A stretch of DNA of 64,000 bases from Palleronia salina (lineage in GTDB: Bacteria > Pseudomonadota > Alphaproteobacteria > Rhodobacterales > Rhodobacteraceae). Numbering within the stretch: position 1 is the first letter of the stretch; every line of letters starts with the position of its first letter. The position numbers and the translations under genes were made by a program. Under the pieces are notes generated by a model that saw nothing but the letters and a program-made list of their open reading frames with translations, was not told the DNA's origin and made no database searches. Location of the stretch: positions 186,001-250,000 of the forward strand of contig NZ_FQZA01000005.1 of assembly GCF_900141995.1 (NCBI RefSeq). The letters run 5' to 3'. Of the stretch, positions 39,637-48,405 are shown piece by piece.

Positions 39637-40815
39637 CTAGGCTCGGGCCTTTTCCATCATTTCGGCGCGGTCCCGGGCCGTGAGCCGCCGGAAGGCGATC
39701 GTGGCGGGGATCACGGCGGCAAAAAGCGCCGCGCCGAACGCCATCGCGGTTTCGGCGGCGCCGGTGCGGTCCAGCAGCCACCCGGCCACAGGAGGGCTGG
39801 CGGACATGATCGCGTAGTAGATGGTGAAGAAGATCCCCATCCCGAAGGCCCGCCGCTCGGGCGCCACGGCCTGTCCGGCCAGCGCCATGATCACACCGGC
39901 CGGGGCCATGCCGATCAGCCCGAACAGCAGGCTCGCCGTCAGCCCGGCACCGGGCACCGACAGCAGCATCATCGCCACGATGGCCCCGGCCATGCAGACC
40001 GCGATGACGATGTCGCGTCGCCCGAGCCTGTCCACGAATTGCCCGCACAAGGCCCCCGAAACGATCATTACCCAGCTTCCGACGCTGATGACGGACGCGG
40101 CGGCCAGCGTGCCCATGCCTTGCGCCTCCAGCAACGTGGGGCCGAAACTCAGATAGACCACGTAGCCCGCGTTGAAGACGCCCCAGGCCGTGCCGGCCGC
40201 CACGATCAGCCCCCATTCGCGCCGCAGCAGGCCCGTCATCCGGACCGCGCGGCCCGCGCTAAGGTCCCGCGGCGTCCTGTAGAAGGCGATCACGGCGAGC
40301 GCGGCGGCGGCGCACCAGGCGGCGGCCACCATGAAGGGCGCGCGCCAGCCGTGTAGATCGGCAAGCCAGGTATGGCCGACCTGTCCCATCGCGATGCCGA
40401 AGGGCCAGCTCATGACCAGCACGCTCATCGCGGTGGCGATCTCGTGCCCGTCGAACCAGTCGGCCACCATCTTGGTGAAATAGAGGGTCGCGAGCAGGAA
40501 ACCGGCTCCGCACAGAACCCGCCCGGCCCCGATGCCGACCGGTCCGGCGGCCAGCGCGGATACCAGGCTTCCCACGGCGAGGGCGGCAAGGCCCAGACCG
40601 GCCAACGTCCTGTCCGAGGCGAAACGACCGATGATCCCCGCCGGAAGGGCGAGGACCAGACCCGGCGCCATGAACAGCCCGATCATGAAACCAAGCTCGG
40701 CGTTGTCGAGCCCGAAGGCGTCCGTCGGGTCCCCGCCGACCGCGCCCATGGTCTGGAACTGAAAGCCCAACCCGACGCGCGCGGCGAAAAGCAGCGCGAG
40801 GATCCGCCAGCGCAT
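39637..40815 (-). CDS. MFS transporter
   Basis: The 392-residue protein has about twelve hydrophobic helices and the MFS family shape (GAGRVLCGAGFLLATLYFTKM, FVDRLGRRDIVIA after helix 8, a motif-A-like loop). Its start overlaps the stop of the SnoaL-like gene (TGATG), so the two are cotranscribed. Substrate and direction are unknown; it resembles cyanate/nitrate-type carriers (CynX-like) in length and Gly-rich helices. Confidence 0.85.
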   Translation of the reverse strand: MRWRILALLFAARVGLGFQFQTMGAVGGDPTDAFGLDNAELGFMIGLFMAPGLVLALPAGIIGRFASDRTLAGLGLAALAVGSLVSALAAGPVGIGAGRVLCGAGFLLATLYFTKMVADWFDGHEIATAMSVLVMSWPFGIAMGQVGHTWLADLHGWRAPFMVAAAWCAAAALAVIAFYRTPRDLSAGRAVRMTGLLRREWGLIVAAGTAWGVFNAGYVVYLSFGPTLLEAQGMGTLAAASVISVGSWVMIVSGALCGQFVDRLGRRDIVIAVCMAGAIVAMMLLSVPGAGLTASLLFGLIGMAPAGVIMALAGQAVAPERRAFGMGIFFTIYYAIMSASPPVAGWLLDRTGAAETAMAFGAALFAAVIPATIAFRRLTARDRAEMMEKARA

Positions 40816-41228
40816 CACGCCCAGCCCAGCTGTCGCAGCGCGTGGCCGTAGTTCCAGATCTTCGTCATGCCGGCGATGCGGTCGCCGTCGAAGACCATGA
40901 CGTAGGCATAGTCCGAGGCGACGGTCTTGCCTGTCGGCGCGGCCGGTCCGCCCAGTCCGGTCTGGGTCCCGCGGAACACGGCCGTGGCGACCACGGTCCT
41001 TCGCCCGGTATCGACCGCGAAAGCCGTGAGATCATAGCGGCCGTCCGGGATCGGGGTCAGCAGCCCCTTCATCCAGTCGGCATATGCCGCGAGCGTCGTC
41101 ACGTCCGCCAGCGCGTCGGCCTGGCAGTGGAAGCGCGCGCCGTCGTGGCAGAATGGCGCGCAGGCCGCCCAGCCGCCGCCGGTTTCGCAGGCTTCGAAAA
41201 AGGTTCTGGCCGTCTCTTCCATGCGCAT
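40815..41228 (-). CDS. SnoaL-like (NTF2-fold) protein
   Basis: The 137-residue protein starts at ATG 41228, preceded by GAGGTGAT. Sequence features (ARTFFEACETGGGWAACAPFCHDGARFHCQ, MVFDGDRIAGMTKIWN) match the SnoaL/ketosteroid-isomerase-like fold, which includes cyclases, hydratases and orphan proteins. The farther upstream ATG lacks a ribosome binding site. It is coupled to the MFS gene. The reaction is unknown. Confidence 0.8.
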   Translation of the reverse strand: MRMEETARTFFEACETGGGWAACAPFCHDGARFHCQADALADVTTLAAYADWMKGLLTPIPDGRYDLTAFAVDTGRRTVVATAVFRGTQTGLGGPAAPTGKTVASDYAYVMVFDGDRIAGMTKIWNYGHALRQLGWA

Positions 41229-41388
41229 CGGATCACCTCGTGTCTGTCGATGCGGCCAGGATGATGGGACGGGATGACCCGCGGTATCGGGCATCTGCAG
41301 TAAACGGTGCCTGGGGCCTGCTGTATTCATCTACAGCATCTGCAGGATTGCCCGGGAGCAGGCGCTGCCACAGGATCGGAGCCATCAA

Positions 41389-42213
41389 TTGCGAACGGTC
41401 GCCCCTGCCTTGTCACCCGAAGACATCCTCAGTCACCGCGAGATCGAGATCGCCCGGGCCTATGCCAAGGGCGACACCTACCAGGTCATCGCTGCCCGGC
41501 TGTGCATCGCGCCATCCACCGTGCGCACGCACCTCGCCGCGATCTATCGCAAGCTCGAGGTGTCGTCGAAGCTGGATCTGCACGCGCGCCTGGAGGGTGC
41601 GCCACCGCAGGCGGACATCAAGATCGACCACGCGGCGGTGATTTCCGAGCTCGCGCTCAGCCTCGAGGAGGCACTGCGCCGCGAGCAGGCGCTGGCCGAG
41701 GTCCTGCGGATCATCAGCCGGTCGGACGGCGAGATCGACGCGGTCATGTCGGCGATCCTCGGGTTCGCGCTGGACCTGTGCGAGGCGGAGTTCGGGATCC
41801 TGTTCGCCTATCATGGCGCCGGCCGATACGAGGCGAGCCACATGCGCGGGATCCCCGGACCCTTCCGGGATTGGCTGGAAGGGCAGGGCGTCTTCGAGCC
41901 GGGCGGGCAGACCGGGCTTGGCCGCCTGGCGGTGAACCGGGCTTTGGTGAACATCTTCGACGTCCGGGCCGAAGAGGTGTTTCAGACCGACGATCCCCTG
42001 CGCTATGCCACCGCGATCCTGGGCGGCGCCCGTTCGTTCGTGGCGATCCCGATGATGTCGGGAGACACCCTGGCCGGCGCCTTCACGATCTACCGGCAAT
42101 CCGTGCGGCCTTTCGGCGCCCAGTCCACCGGGCTGGCCCAGACCTTCGCCGACCAGAGCGTCATCGCGCTTGAAAACGCGCGCATGGTCGGCGCATTGCG
42201 CAGCCCTTGCTGA
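41389..42213 (+). CDS. LuxR-type HTH plus GAF domain regulator (TTG start)
   Basis: The 274-residue protein carries a LuxR-type helix-turn-helix at its N-terminus (SHREIEIARAYAKGDTYQVIAARLCIAPSTVRTHLAAIYRKL). A short helical linker and a GAF sensor domain (residues about 110-265) follow. This order is the reverse of most LuxR regulators. The start is taken as TTG at 41389, with GGAG about nine bases upstream; no ATG or GTG is available nearby in frame. It is divergent from the SnoaL/MFS pair and may regulate it. Confidence 0.78.
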   Translation: MRTVAPALSPEDILSHREIEIARAYAKGDTYQVIAARLCIAPSTVRTHLAAIYRKLEVSSKLDLHARLEGAPPQADIKIDHAAVISELALSLEEALRREQALAEVLRIISRSDGEIDAVMSAILGFALDLCEAEFGILFAYHGAGRYEASHMRGIPGPFRDWLEGQGVFEPGGQTGLGRLAVNRALVNIFDVRAEEVFQTDDPLRYATAILGGARSFVAIPMMSGDTLAGAFTIYRQSVRPFGAQSTGLAQTFADQSVIALENARMVGALRSPC

Positions 42214-42273
42214 GCTTCCCAATGCGCGCTGGATGGCCGCGAAACGCGAAGGCCCGTGGGGGGACCTTGACGC

Positions 42274-42561
42274 CTACACCCCCTCGACAAGGATGAGGTC
42301 GGTGTCCGAAATCTTCTCCCTGACCGCCCGCGCCTCGGTGTAAGCGTCGGAGTCGTAAAAGGCGCGCGCGGCGTCGATGTCATCGAACTCGATGACGATC
42401 GCCAGCCCCTCGGCCGCGCCCTCCCGATGGTCGGGGCTTGGATTGCGAACCAGCACCTTGCCGCCGTGGGCCGCGATCGCGGCGCCCGAGAGCTTCTTGA
42501 ATTCCTCGAACGCGTCTTTGTCCCGGACGCGGATATGAGCGATCAAGTATCCCTTCGGCAT
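42274..42561 (-). CDS. DUF1330 family protein
   Basis: The 95-residue protein has the DUF1330 ferredoxin-like alpha/beta pattern (KGYLIAHIRVRDKDAFEEF, VIEFDDIDAARAFYDSDAY). AGGGGGATA lies upstream of the ATG. These small dimeric proteins have no settled function. It stands alone between the GAF regulator and the third RTX gene. Confidence 0.88.
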   Translation of the reverse strand: MPKGYLIAHIRVRDKDAFEEFKKLSGAAIAAHGGKVLVRNPSPDHREGAAEGLAIVIEFDDIDAARAFYDSDAYTEARAVREKISDTDLILVEGV

Positions 42562-42640
42562 CGTGAATATCCCCCTGCAATTTTCCGACCAATGCGTCAG
42601 ACGGTTTTGAAGGTATCACAGAACCTTTCGGTTTTGGACC

Positions 42641-42662
42641 GGCCGAGGCGTTCGCCCCGGCC
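42641..42662 (-). terminator. Hairpin downstream of the beta-helix RTX gene
   Basis: GGCCGAGGCG (42641-42650) and CGCCCCGGCC (42653-42662) pair with one mismatch around a two-base loop, 7 bases beyond the RTX stop. No clear T run follows. Confidence 0.45.
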
Positions 42663-42668
42663 AGGCGG

Positions 42669-45014
42669 TCACAGGTCGAAGTCCACGGCGCCGAACGCGT
42701 GACCGGGCGCGCGGATCGTGAAGTCGGCGGTGCCGTCCCCGTCGATATCGACCTCGAGCAGGTCCCCCGATTGCCGGATCGTGCCCGCGCCCCCGTCGGG
42801 ATCCCATGCAAGGGCCTGGTTGCCGTCGGTGTCCGGATCGGCGTCGAGGGAGGTCAGGTCGATCAGGTCTCCGGTTTCGAAATCCGTGATGGTGTCGATC
42901 CCCCAGGCGCCGCCCTCCTCGATCTTGCGGAACTGGAACACATCCGCGCCGTGCTGACCGGTCAGGATGTCCGATCCGCCGCCGCCCTGGATTGTGTCGT
43001 CGCCCATGCCCGCGTCGATCTCGTCGCTGCCCGAGGATCCGTAGATGCGGTCGTCCCCGCCGCGCGCGAAGATCCTGTCGTCGCCCGACCGGCCGCGGAT
43101 GACGTTCGCGGCGTCGTTGGCAAGGATCAGGTCGCCCACGGCGGTGCCCGTCGCGTCGATCTCCAGGTCTCCGGCCAGGTCGAGCCGCTCCAGCCCCTCG
43201 CTCATGGTGAAGTCGACCCACGAGATCACCCGGTCCCACCCGCCACCGGCATAGACCAGCGTGCCGTCCTCGGTGACCTCGATGACGTCCTTGTCGTCGG
43301 TTCCGAAAAGGACGGGCGCCTCGATCAGGCTTTCGTCTCTGGCGTCGATCGCCGCCGTGTCGACCTCGGCGTCATCGAAGATCAGGAATTCGACACCCGT
43401 GACGACGTCCAGCCCCTGGTCGCCGACCATGTCCTCGATCTCGAACCCGCCGTCGATCTCGGTGATCCGATACCCGTTCGACAGGCCCGAGAAGATCGCG
43501 CGGTCCACCCCGTCGCCGCCGAGGAGCGAGTCGTCACCGATACCCCCGGCCAGGGTGTCGTCGCCGGCGCCGCCGCGCAGCGTGTCGTCGCCGCCGGCCC
43601 CGTCCAGGAAGGATCCGCCGTCGTGGCCGGTCACGTCGTCGGCGAGCCGGGATCCCACGAGGGTTTCGAACAGGACGGTATTCGCGTCGATGTCCGTCGG
43701 TGCGCCGTAGGCAAAGCCCGTGGAATTGATCACGAGGCTTTCCCCGATCACGTCGGAATCGGCATCGCGGATCGAGCTCGTGACATGGACAGTGTTGTCG
43801 TGATCCCGCCCGCCGTGGAAGTTGATGTCCCGGTCCGTGCTCGCGACGTGCACCTCGTTGCCGGACGCGGAACGCCACGACGAGAAGAGGACGGAATGGC
43901 GCATGTCGGCATCGGAATGGTTCGAGATCGTGCTGTCGTAGACGTCCCGGATCTGGATGGCGTAGCCGTTCCCGCCGGTGCCCTTGTTATGGGCGCCGGT
44001 GAAGGTCGTGCCCGAGATGTCGAGTTCGGTGGAGGCCAAGAGATTCAGCCCCAGCGACGGCACGTCATGGGCGGCGATATCGGTGATGATCGCCCCGGCC
44101 GCGCCATCGACTTCGATGACGGCGCTGCGGGCATAGTCGGGCAAGGTGTTCTGGAACAACGATGGGTCCGCCGCCCCGAGGCCGTAGTCGACGGTGAAGC
44201 CGCCCAGGACCACGTCCTCCAGCAGGTCGATGTCGTAGACGCGGGTCTCGGCAGTGTCGAAGTCGAAATGCACGCCGCCCACGAGGTGAACCGTCGTGCC
44301 GTCGACGTGATCCACCTCGACGATCGAGGTGCGCAGGGAGCTGTCGTTGAGCCACTGCGTATCGCCGATCTCGGCCAGAAACGCGGCGGTGTTGTCCCGT
44401 TCGAGATAGAGATGATCGCCCGCTTCGATCCGGTGGCCGGTCGCGAAGTGAAGGGTGTCCTGCCCCTGGGCCACGGGCTCGGCCAGGGCCGAGATTTCCG
44501 TCCGGCGCCCGCCGCTGATCTCGACGGCGGACTCGCCCAGGTCGGAGGGTACGGTGATCGTCACGTCGTCGGACCCGGTCCCGACCACGGCGATGTCGTC
44601 GCGGGCGATCACGATCGTCCGGTCGAAGGTGTAGCTCCCGGCGCCCAGCGTGATGGTGGAGCCCGGCGGCGCGGTATCGATGAGGGTCTGGAGCTCGGCT
44701 GCCGTGGCCGACGGATCGAGGGTGATGACCCAGGGCTCGACCTCGACGGCGCCGTCCTCGAGCACGAAGATCTGCGCGTGGTTCGCCGATGCCGTGAACC
44801 CGCCCGAGACGGTCTCGCCGGGGTCGACGTCTTCGACCGTGAGGCGGAAATGGCCCGGAGACAGCTCTTCGACCCCGCCGTTCCATATGTTCGTGATCTC
44901 GGCGTCGGCGAGGAATTCGATGCTGACGGGCCGGGTCTCGGCCCCATCGTTCGTCAGGGAAAACTCGGCCCGGAAGCCGCCTGACCACTCGTAGTCGATA
45001 TAGACCTGCTCCAT
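42669..45014 (-). CDS. RTX protein with CBM2-like and right-handed beta-helix domains
   Basis: The 781-residue protein starts at ATG 45014, with AAGAGG upstream. Residues about 1-95 resemble a cellulose-binding CBM2-like fold (DYEWSGGFRAEFSLTNDG, ISNIWNGG-like NIWNGGVEELSPG). Residues about 100-440 look like a right-handed parallel beta-helix (ITLGAGSYTFDRTIVIARDDIAVVGTGSDDVTI), as in pectate lyases and alginate epimerases. RTX blocks follow at about 455-510 and 625-700, then ITDFETGDLIDLTSLDAD and a C-terminal tail ending GAVDFDL, consistent with type I secretion. A role in binding or modifying an acidic polysaccharide outside the cell is likely but not shown. No exporter is nearby. Confidence 0.85.
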   Translation of the reverse strand: MEQVYIDYEWSGGFRAEFSLTNDGAETRPVSIEFLADAEITNIWNGGVEELSPGHFRLTVEDVDPGETVSGGFTASANHAQIFVLEDGAVEVEPWVITLDPSATAAELQTLIDTAPPGSTITLGAGSYTFDRTIVIARDDIAVVGTGSDDVTITVPSDLGESAVEISGGRRTEISALAEPVAQGQDTLHFATGHRIEAGDHLYLERDNTAAFLAEIGDTQWLNDSSLRTSIVEVDHVDGTTVHLVGGVHFDFDTAETRVYDIDLLEDVVLGGFTVDYGLGAADPSLFQNTLPDYARSAVIEVDGAAGAIITDIAAHDVPSLGLNLLASTELDISGTTFTGAHNKGTGGNGYAIQIRDVYDSTISNHSDADMRHSVLFSSWRSASGNEVHVASTDRDINFHGGRDHDNTVHVTSSIRDADSDVIGESLVINSTGFAYGAPTDIDANTVLFETLVGSRLADDVTGHDGGSFLDGAGGDDTLRGGAGDDTLAGGIGDDSLLGGDGVDRAIFSGLSNGYRITEIDGGFEIEDMVGDQGLDVVTGVEFLIFDDAEVDTAAIDARDESLIEAPVLFGTDDKDVIEVTEDGTLVYAGGGWDRVISWVDFTMSEGLERLDLAGDLEIDATGTAVGDLILANDAANVIRGRSGDDRIFARGGDDRIYGSSGSDEIDAGMGDDTIQGGGGSDILTGQHGADVFQFRKIEEGGAWGIDTITDFETGDLIDLTSLDADPDTDGNQALAWDPDGGAGTIRQSGDLLEVDIDGDGTADFTIRAPGHAFGAVDFDL

Positions 45015-45485
45015 GCCCGAGCCTCTTGGAATTTTGACCGGGCGAACGTGCCTTCGGGCATGATGCGGACCGGTATTTTCGTGCGATCACCCCGCGCGGC
45101 AGGGTGCGTTCGACGGTGGCCTGACCTCACCCCTGGACCCCGCGGGGACACGGGCGTGTCGGCTTGAGGTTGGTAATCTCGCAGGTTGTTCCGGGCAAGC
45201 GACGGACGCTGAAACGGCGAGCTGTCCAAGTGGTCGGCGCGAAGTGTGGCAGATCTGCTTCAACCGGGGATTGTTCCGCGGCAGCAGCGACCCAAAGGGC
45301 CGGCCGCGCGTTGGGCGCGCCGGCAGGCTGGCGGGCACTCGGCCAGTACGGGGCGCCGCCTTTCGTCACCGCGGCGGCCGCGTCAGCTCAGTCCCGGCGG
45401 GTGCGATCGGTCGATGGATGCCGGAGCCGGATGGCCCCAACCTCCCGCGCTCACGCGGTGCCGGGTCGTCTGGCGGGCCGGGCGC
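45015..45485. other. 471-base intergenic region with no recognised gene
   Basis: The stretch lies between the divergently oriented 5' end of the beta-helix RTX gene and the 3' end of a GntR gene. It should hold the RTX promoter. Both strands carry short GC-rich ORFs of low-complexity Ala/Arg/Pro composition and none has a good ribosome binding site. The segment at about 45170-45310 looks more ordered than expected for spacer DNA, but I could not match it to a known element. Confidence 0.4.
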
Positions 45486-46220
45486 TCAGTCGGTGTGACG
45501 GTAGAGGTCGGCGGATCGCTCCAGGTGGATCTTCATGGCAGCCTTCGCCTTGGCGGGGGAGCCGGCCTCGAGCGCGTCCACGATGGCGGCATGTTCGTCG
45601 AGGGTGGTCGTCTCGTTCCCCGTCCAGCGCAACAGGTGCACGTGGTAGGCCGACAGCCACGTCAGGATCGCCTCGCTCAGGGCTGCGTAAATCGGATTGC
45701 CCGAGATTTCCGCGATCTGACGGTGGAAATCCATGTCGCAGTAGATGAATTCCTGCGCGTCGGGGCTGGAGATTTTGGAGCGTTGCATCTCGATATTGTC
45801 CCGCAGCACCGCGATGTCATCGGCCGTCGCCCGCTCGGCCGCGGTTTCGACCATCCCCAGCTCGAACCGGATCCGGGCCTCCTTCAGGTGATCGAGATAG
45901 TTCGGAAAGCCCGAGATCAGCATCCGCGCCACGGCATCCATGCTGCGCAGGGCGGTGTCGGCGGCGATCTCGTTGACCCGCGCGCGGCCCCCCTGCGACA
46001 CCGAGATCAGGCCCGCGTCATGCAGGCGCTGCATCGCCTCGCGCACGGCGGGACGACCGACGCCGAACTCCTCCATCACCTCCCGTTCCGACGGCATCTG
46101 TTCGCCGGGCGACAGGACGCCCGAGGCGATACGCTCCTGCAGCCGTTCGAGCACCTGGTCGGACAGCCGCGTCCGGACGATCTTGGTGCCGGGGTTCTGG
46201 GGGCGACCGAAACCGCTCAT
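45486..46220 (-). CDS. GntR-family (FCD) regulator of the acid-sugar cluster
   Basis: The 244-residue regulator has a FadR-type winged helix (LQERIASGVLSPGEQMPSEREVMEEFGVGRPAVREAMQRL in part: PSEREVMEEFGVGR) and an FCD domain. The ATG at 46220 has GGAGGG just upstream. It lies 13 bases after the ApnO-like gene in the same direction. The 29-bp palindrome in front of that gene contains a TNGTNNNACNA core, the form bound by FadR-type regulators, so autoregulation of the whole cluster is likely. Confidence 0.9.
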   Translation of the reverse strand: MSGFGRPQNPGTKIVRTRLSDQVLERLQERIASGVLSPGEQMPSEREVMEEFGVGRPAVREAMQRLHDAGLISVSQGGRARVNEIAADTALRSMDAVARMLISGFPNYLDHLKEARIRFELGMVETAAERATADDIAVLRDNIEMQRSKISSPDAQEFIYCDMDFHRQIAEISGNPIYAALSEAILTWLSAYHVHLLRWTGNETTTLDEHAAIVDALEAGSPAKAKAAMKIHLERSADLYRHTD

Positions 46221-46233
46221 GGCTCCCTCCGTT

Positions 46234-47058
46234 TCAGGTGATGCGACGGATGCTGTCCGCGATCTCGTCGGGTTCGAAGAGGCCGAGCCAGTCGTCGCGC
46301 AGGATCCGCGGATACCCGTTCTCGATGGCCTTGTTGCAGGCATCGGAGAAGACGCCGTCCACCTCTTCCATGATGACCGCGCCGAGAATGTTCATGTGTC
46401 CCAGCAGGAAATCGCGCGCGGCGACCTTGTCGACGCCACGGCGGACAACCTCGTCCATCGCGTCCTTCATGGCAACCAGCAGGGTGGCGCAGACCGTTTC
46501 GGACAGGCCCGGCTCCAGCATGGCCATCTGCTCCACCGTGACCCGGTGCGACCGCAGGATCGGCTGGAAGATCGTTTTGGCAATGCCCTCGCCCAAGGCG
46601 AAGTGTTCTTCCGGTCCCTGCATGAGGGCGCTGACGATCGCCTGGCGTGCGGCGACGCCGCCGAAGAAGTCGCGCTTGGCGGCGGGGTCCGTCTCGTCGT
46701 TGAAGATCGGCGGATGGCAGGGGTGGGTCACGAAATAGGTGATGTCCGAACGCTCGGGCAGGTGTCCGGCGGCGGGGGCGGCCGCGTCGAGGATGACCAC
46801 GATGGTTCCCGGCGCCAGATCGTCCACCAGCCCCGTGCTGACCTTGCCGATCATCGTGTCCGGCACCGCCAGGATCACGGCGTCCGCGTCCTTCAGCGCC
46901 TCCGCCTGCGGCACGCAGTCGGCGCCCACCGCGGCCTTCAGCCGCTCGCGTCCGCCCTCGCTGACCTCAACGTGGGCCACGTCGTAGGACGACCCCTTGA
47001 GGTTCAAAGACAGGCGAACGCCCATTTTTCCGCCGGCGCCAATGAGTGCGATTTTCAT
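46234..47058 (-). CDS. apnO: D-apionate oxidoisomerase-like NAD-dependent dehydrogenase
   Basis: The 274-residue protein has an N-terminal NAD-binding Rossmann fold (MKIALIGAGGKMGVRLSLNL, VILAVPDTMIGKV) and a phosphogluconate-dehydrogenase-like C-terminal helical domain (THPCHPPIFNDETD, ETVCATLLVAMKDAMDEVV). Its fold and its place beside a RuBisCO-like protein and a DUF1537-family kinase match ApnO, which converts D-apionate to 3-oxo-isoapionate with NAD+. The assignment is by family and context; a related branched or linear acid sugar cannot be excluded. It is divergent from the RuBisCO-like gene and shares its operator. Confidence 0.75.
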   Translation of the reverse strand: MKIALIGAGGKMGVRLSLNLKGSSYDVAHVEVSEGGRERLKAAVGADCVPQAEALKDADAVILAVPDTMIGKVSTGLVDDLAPGTIVVILDAAAPAAGHLPERSDITYFVTHPCHPPIFNDETDPAAKRDFFGGVAARQAIVSALMQGPEEHFALGEGIAKTIFQPILRSHRVTVEQMAMLEPGLSETVCATLLVAMKDAMDEVVRRGVDKVAARDFLLGHMNILGAVIMEEVDGVFSDACNKAIENGYPRILRDDWLGLFEPDEIADSIRRIT

Positions 47059-47103
47059 GCTCGGTCTCCAGAAGGCAGAGGTTGATTTCCCTCCGCTTAT
47101 AAT

Positions 47104-47132
47104 CTTATCAACTTGTATGACAAGATGATAAG
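47104..47132. promoter_or_regulatory. 29-bp palindrome, operator of the acid-sugar cluster
   Basis: CTTATCA (47104-47110) and TGATAAG (47126-47132) flank the perfect inner palindrome CTTGT-ATG-ACAAG (47112-47124). Only the A/A pair at 47111 and 47125 breaks symmetry. The core fits TNGTNNNACNA, the FadR/GntR consensus. It lies 46 bases upstream of apnO and 16 bases upstream of the RuBisCO-like gene, touching the latter's AAGG ribosome binding site, so one bound dimer could block both directions. Confidence 0.8.
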
Positions 47133-47148
47133 GTGATGGGTGGGCGCC

Positions 47149-48405
47149 ATGGGCAGGATCTACGCTGAATACGAACTCGAAAGCCCGGTCGCGCTCGAGC
47201 GGGCGGCCGAGGTCATCGCCGGTGAACAATCGTCGGGGACCTTCCTGAAGCTGCCGGGCGAGACCGATGACCTCCGCGCCCGGTCCGGCGCCGTCGCCGA
47301 GCGGGTGGAGTTGCTGGACACGCGGTCGGCGCCCTCCTTGCCGTGCCGCATCGAAAGCGACGCTTTCCAGCGGGGCCGCATCCGGCTGTCCTGGCCGATC
47401 GAGACGATGGGGCCGTCCCTGCCGAACGTCCTGGCGACCGTGGCCGGGAACCTGTTCGAACTGGCCGAGGTCTCGGCGCTGCGGCTGCTCGATGTCTCGT
47501 TCCCGCCCGAGTTCGCGTCGGCCTGCCCGGGGCCGGCGTTCGGCGTGGCCGGCACGCGACGCCTGTGCGGTGTGGAAAGCGGGCCGCTGATCGGGACCAT
47601 CATCAAGCCGAGCGTCGGCCTGACACCCGACCAGACAGCGGACGTGGTCGAGGACCTGGCGCAGGGCGGGATCGACTTCATCAAGGACGACGAGCTGCAG
47701 GCCAACGGCCCGGCCTGCCCATTGCCCGAGCGTGTCGACCGGGTCATGCGCGTGGTCAACGATCATGCCGGCCGGACCGGCAAGAAGGTGATGGTCGCCT
47801 TCAACATCACCGGCGACCTGGACGAGATGCGGCGCGGCCACGACATCGTGCGCGCGGCGGGCGGGACGTGCGTGATGGTGTCGATGCACTGCATCGGCCT
47901 GGCCGGCATGACGGCGTTGCGCCGCCACGGCGACCTGCCGATCCACGCCCACCGGGCCGGATGGGGGCTGTTCTCACGCTCGCCGGATATCGGGATCAGC
48001 TATGTCGCCTGGCAGAAATTCTGGCGGCTCGCCGGGGCGGACCACTTGCACGTGAACGGGCTCGGCAACAAGTTCTCGGAGCCCGATGACAGCGTCACGG
48101 CCTCGGCGAAGGCCGTCCTGTCGCCGCTTTTTGACGCCGGGCCGGCCTTCGAGGCGATGCCGGTCTTTTCCTCGGGGCAGACGGCGCTGCAGGTCCCCGG
48201 CACGGTCGCGGCGGCGGGTTCGGACGACTTCCTCATCTGCGCGGGCGGCGGGATCATCGGGCACCCGGGCGGCATCGGTGCTGGTGTCGCCAGCATGCGG
48301 CAGGCCGCCGAGGCCGCCGCCCTGGGCCGCGGCCTGCCGGACCACGCGCGGGAGAACGAGGCGCTTGCACAGGCGATCGACGCCTTCGGGAAGCGGATGG
48401 CCTGA
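47149..48405 (+). CDS. RuBisCO-like protein (form IV type), probable OiaC or OiaX
   Basis: The 418-residue protein has the RuBisCO large-subunit fold. Conserved active-site parts include GTIIKPSVGL (K153), the carbamylation and metal site DFIKDDELQAN (K179, D181, E182), HAHRAGWG near H268 and the phosphate site GGGIIGHPGG. The loop-6 position reads VFSSGQ instead of the catalytic lysine loop of true RuBisCO, so carboxylation of RuBP is not expected. In D-apionate pathways such proteins act on 3-oxo-isoapionate 4-phosphate, either as a decarboxylase (OiaC) or a transcarboxylase/hydrolase (OiaX). Neighbouring genes fit both. ATG 47149 is preferred; a GTG at 47140 is in frame. Its stop overlaps the kinase start. 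Confidence 0.85.
   Translation: MGRIYAEYELESPVALERAAEVIAGEQSSGTFLKLPGETDDLRARSGAVAERVELLDTRSAPSLPCRIESDAFQRGRIRLSWPIETMGPSLPNVLATVAGNLFELAEVSALRLLDVSFPPEFASACPGPAFGVAGTRRLCGVESGPLIGTIIKPSVGLTPDQTADVVEDLAQGGIDFIKDDELQANGPACPLPERVDRVMRVVNDHAGRTGKKVMVAFNITGDLDEMRRGHDIVRAAGGTCVMVSMHCIGLAGMTALRRHGDLPIHAHRAGWGLFSRSPDIGISYVAWQKFWRLAGADHLHVNGLGNKFSEPDDSVTASAKAVLSPLFDAGPAFEAMPVFSSGQTALQVPGTVAAAGSDDFLICAGGGIIGHPGGIGAGVASMRQAAEAAALGRGLPDHARENEALAQAIDAFGKRMA

Noticed and set aside
42699-44984. A 761-codon plus-strand frame opposite the beta-helix RTX gene
   Set aside because: It is an antisense shadow with Val/Asp/Arg-rich low-complexity sequence. The minus-strand frame carries the domains.
47149-48405. 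The RuBisCO-like gene as a true carbon-fixing RuBisCO
   Set aside because: The loop-6 lysine is not present, there is no small subunit or phosphoribulokinase, and the context is acid-sugar catabolism.
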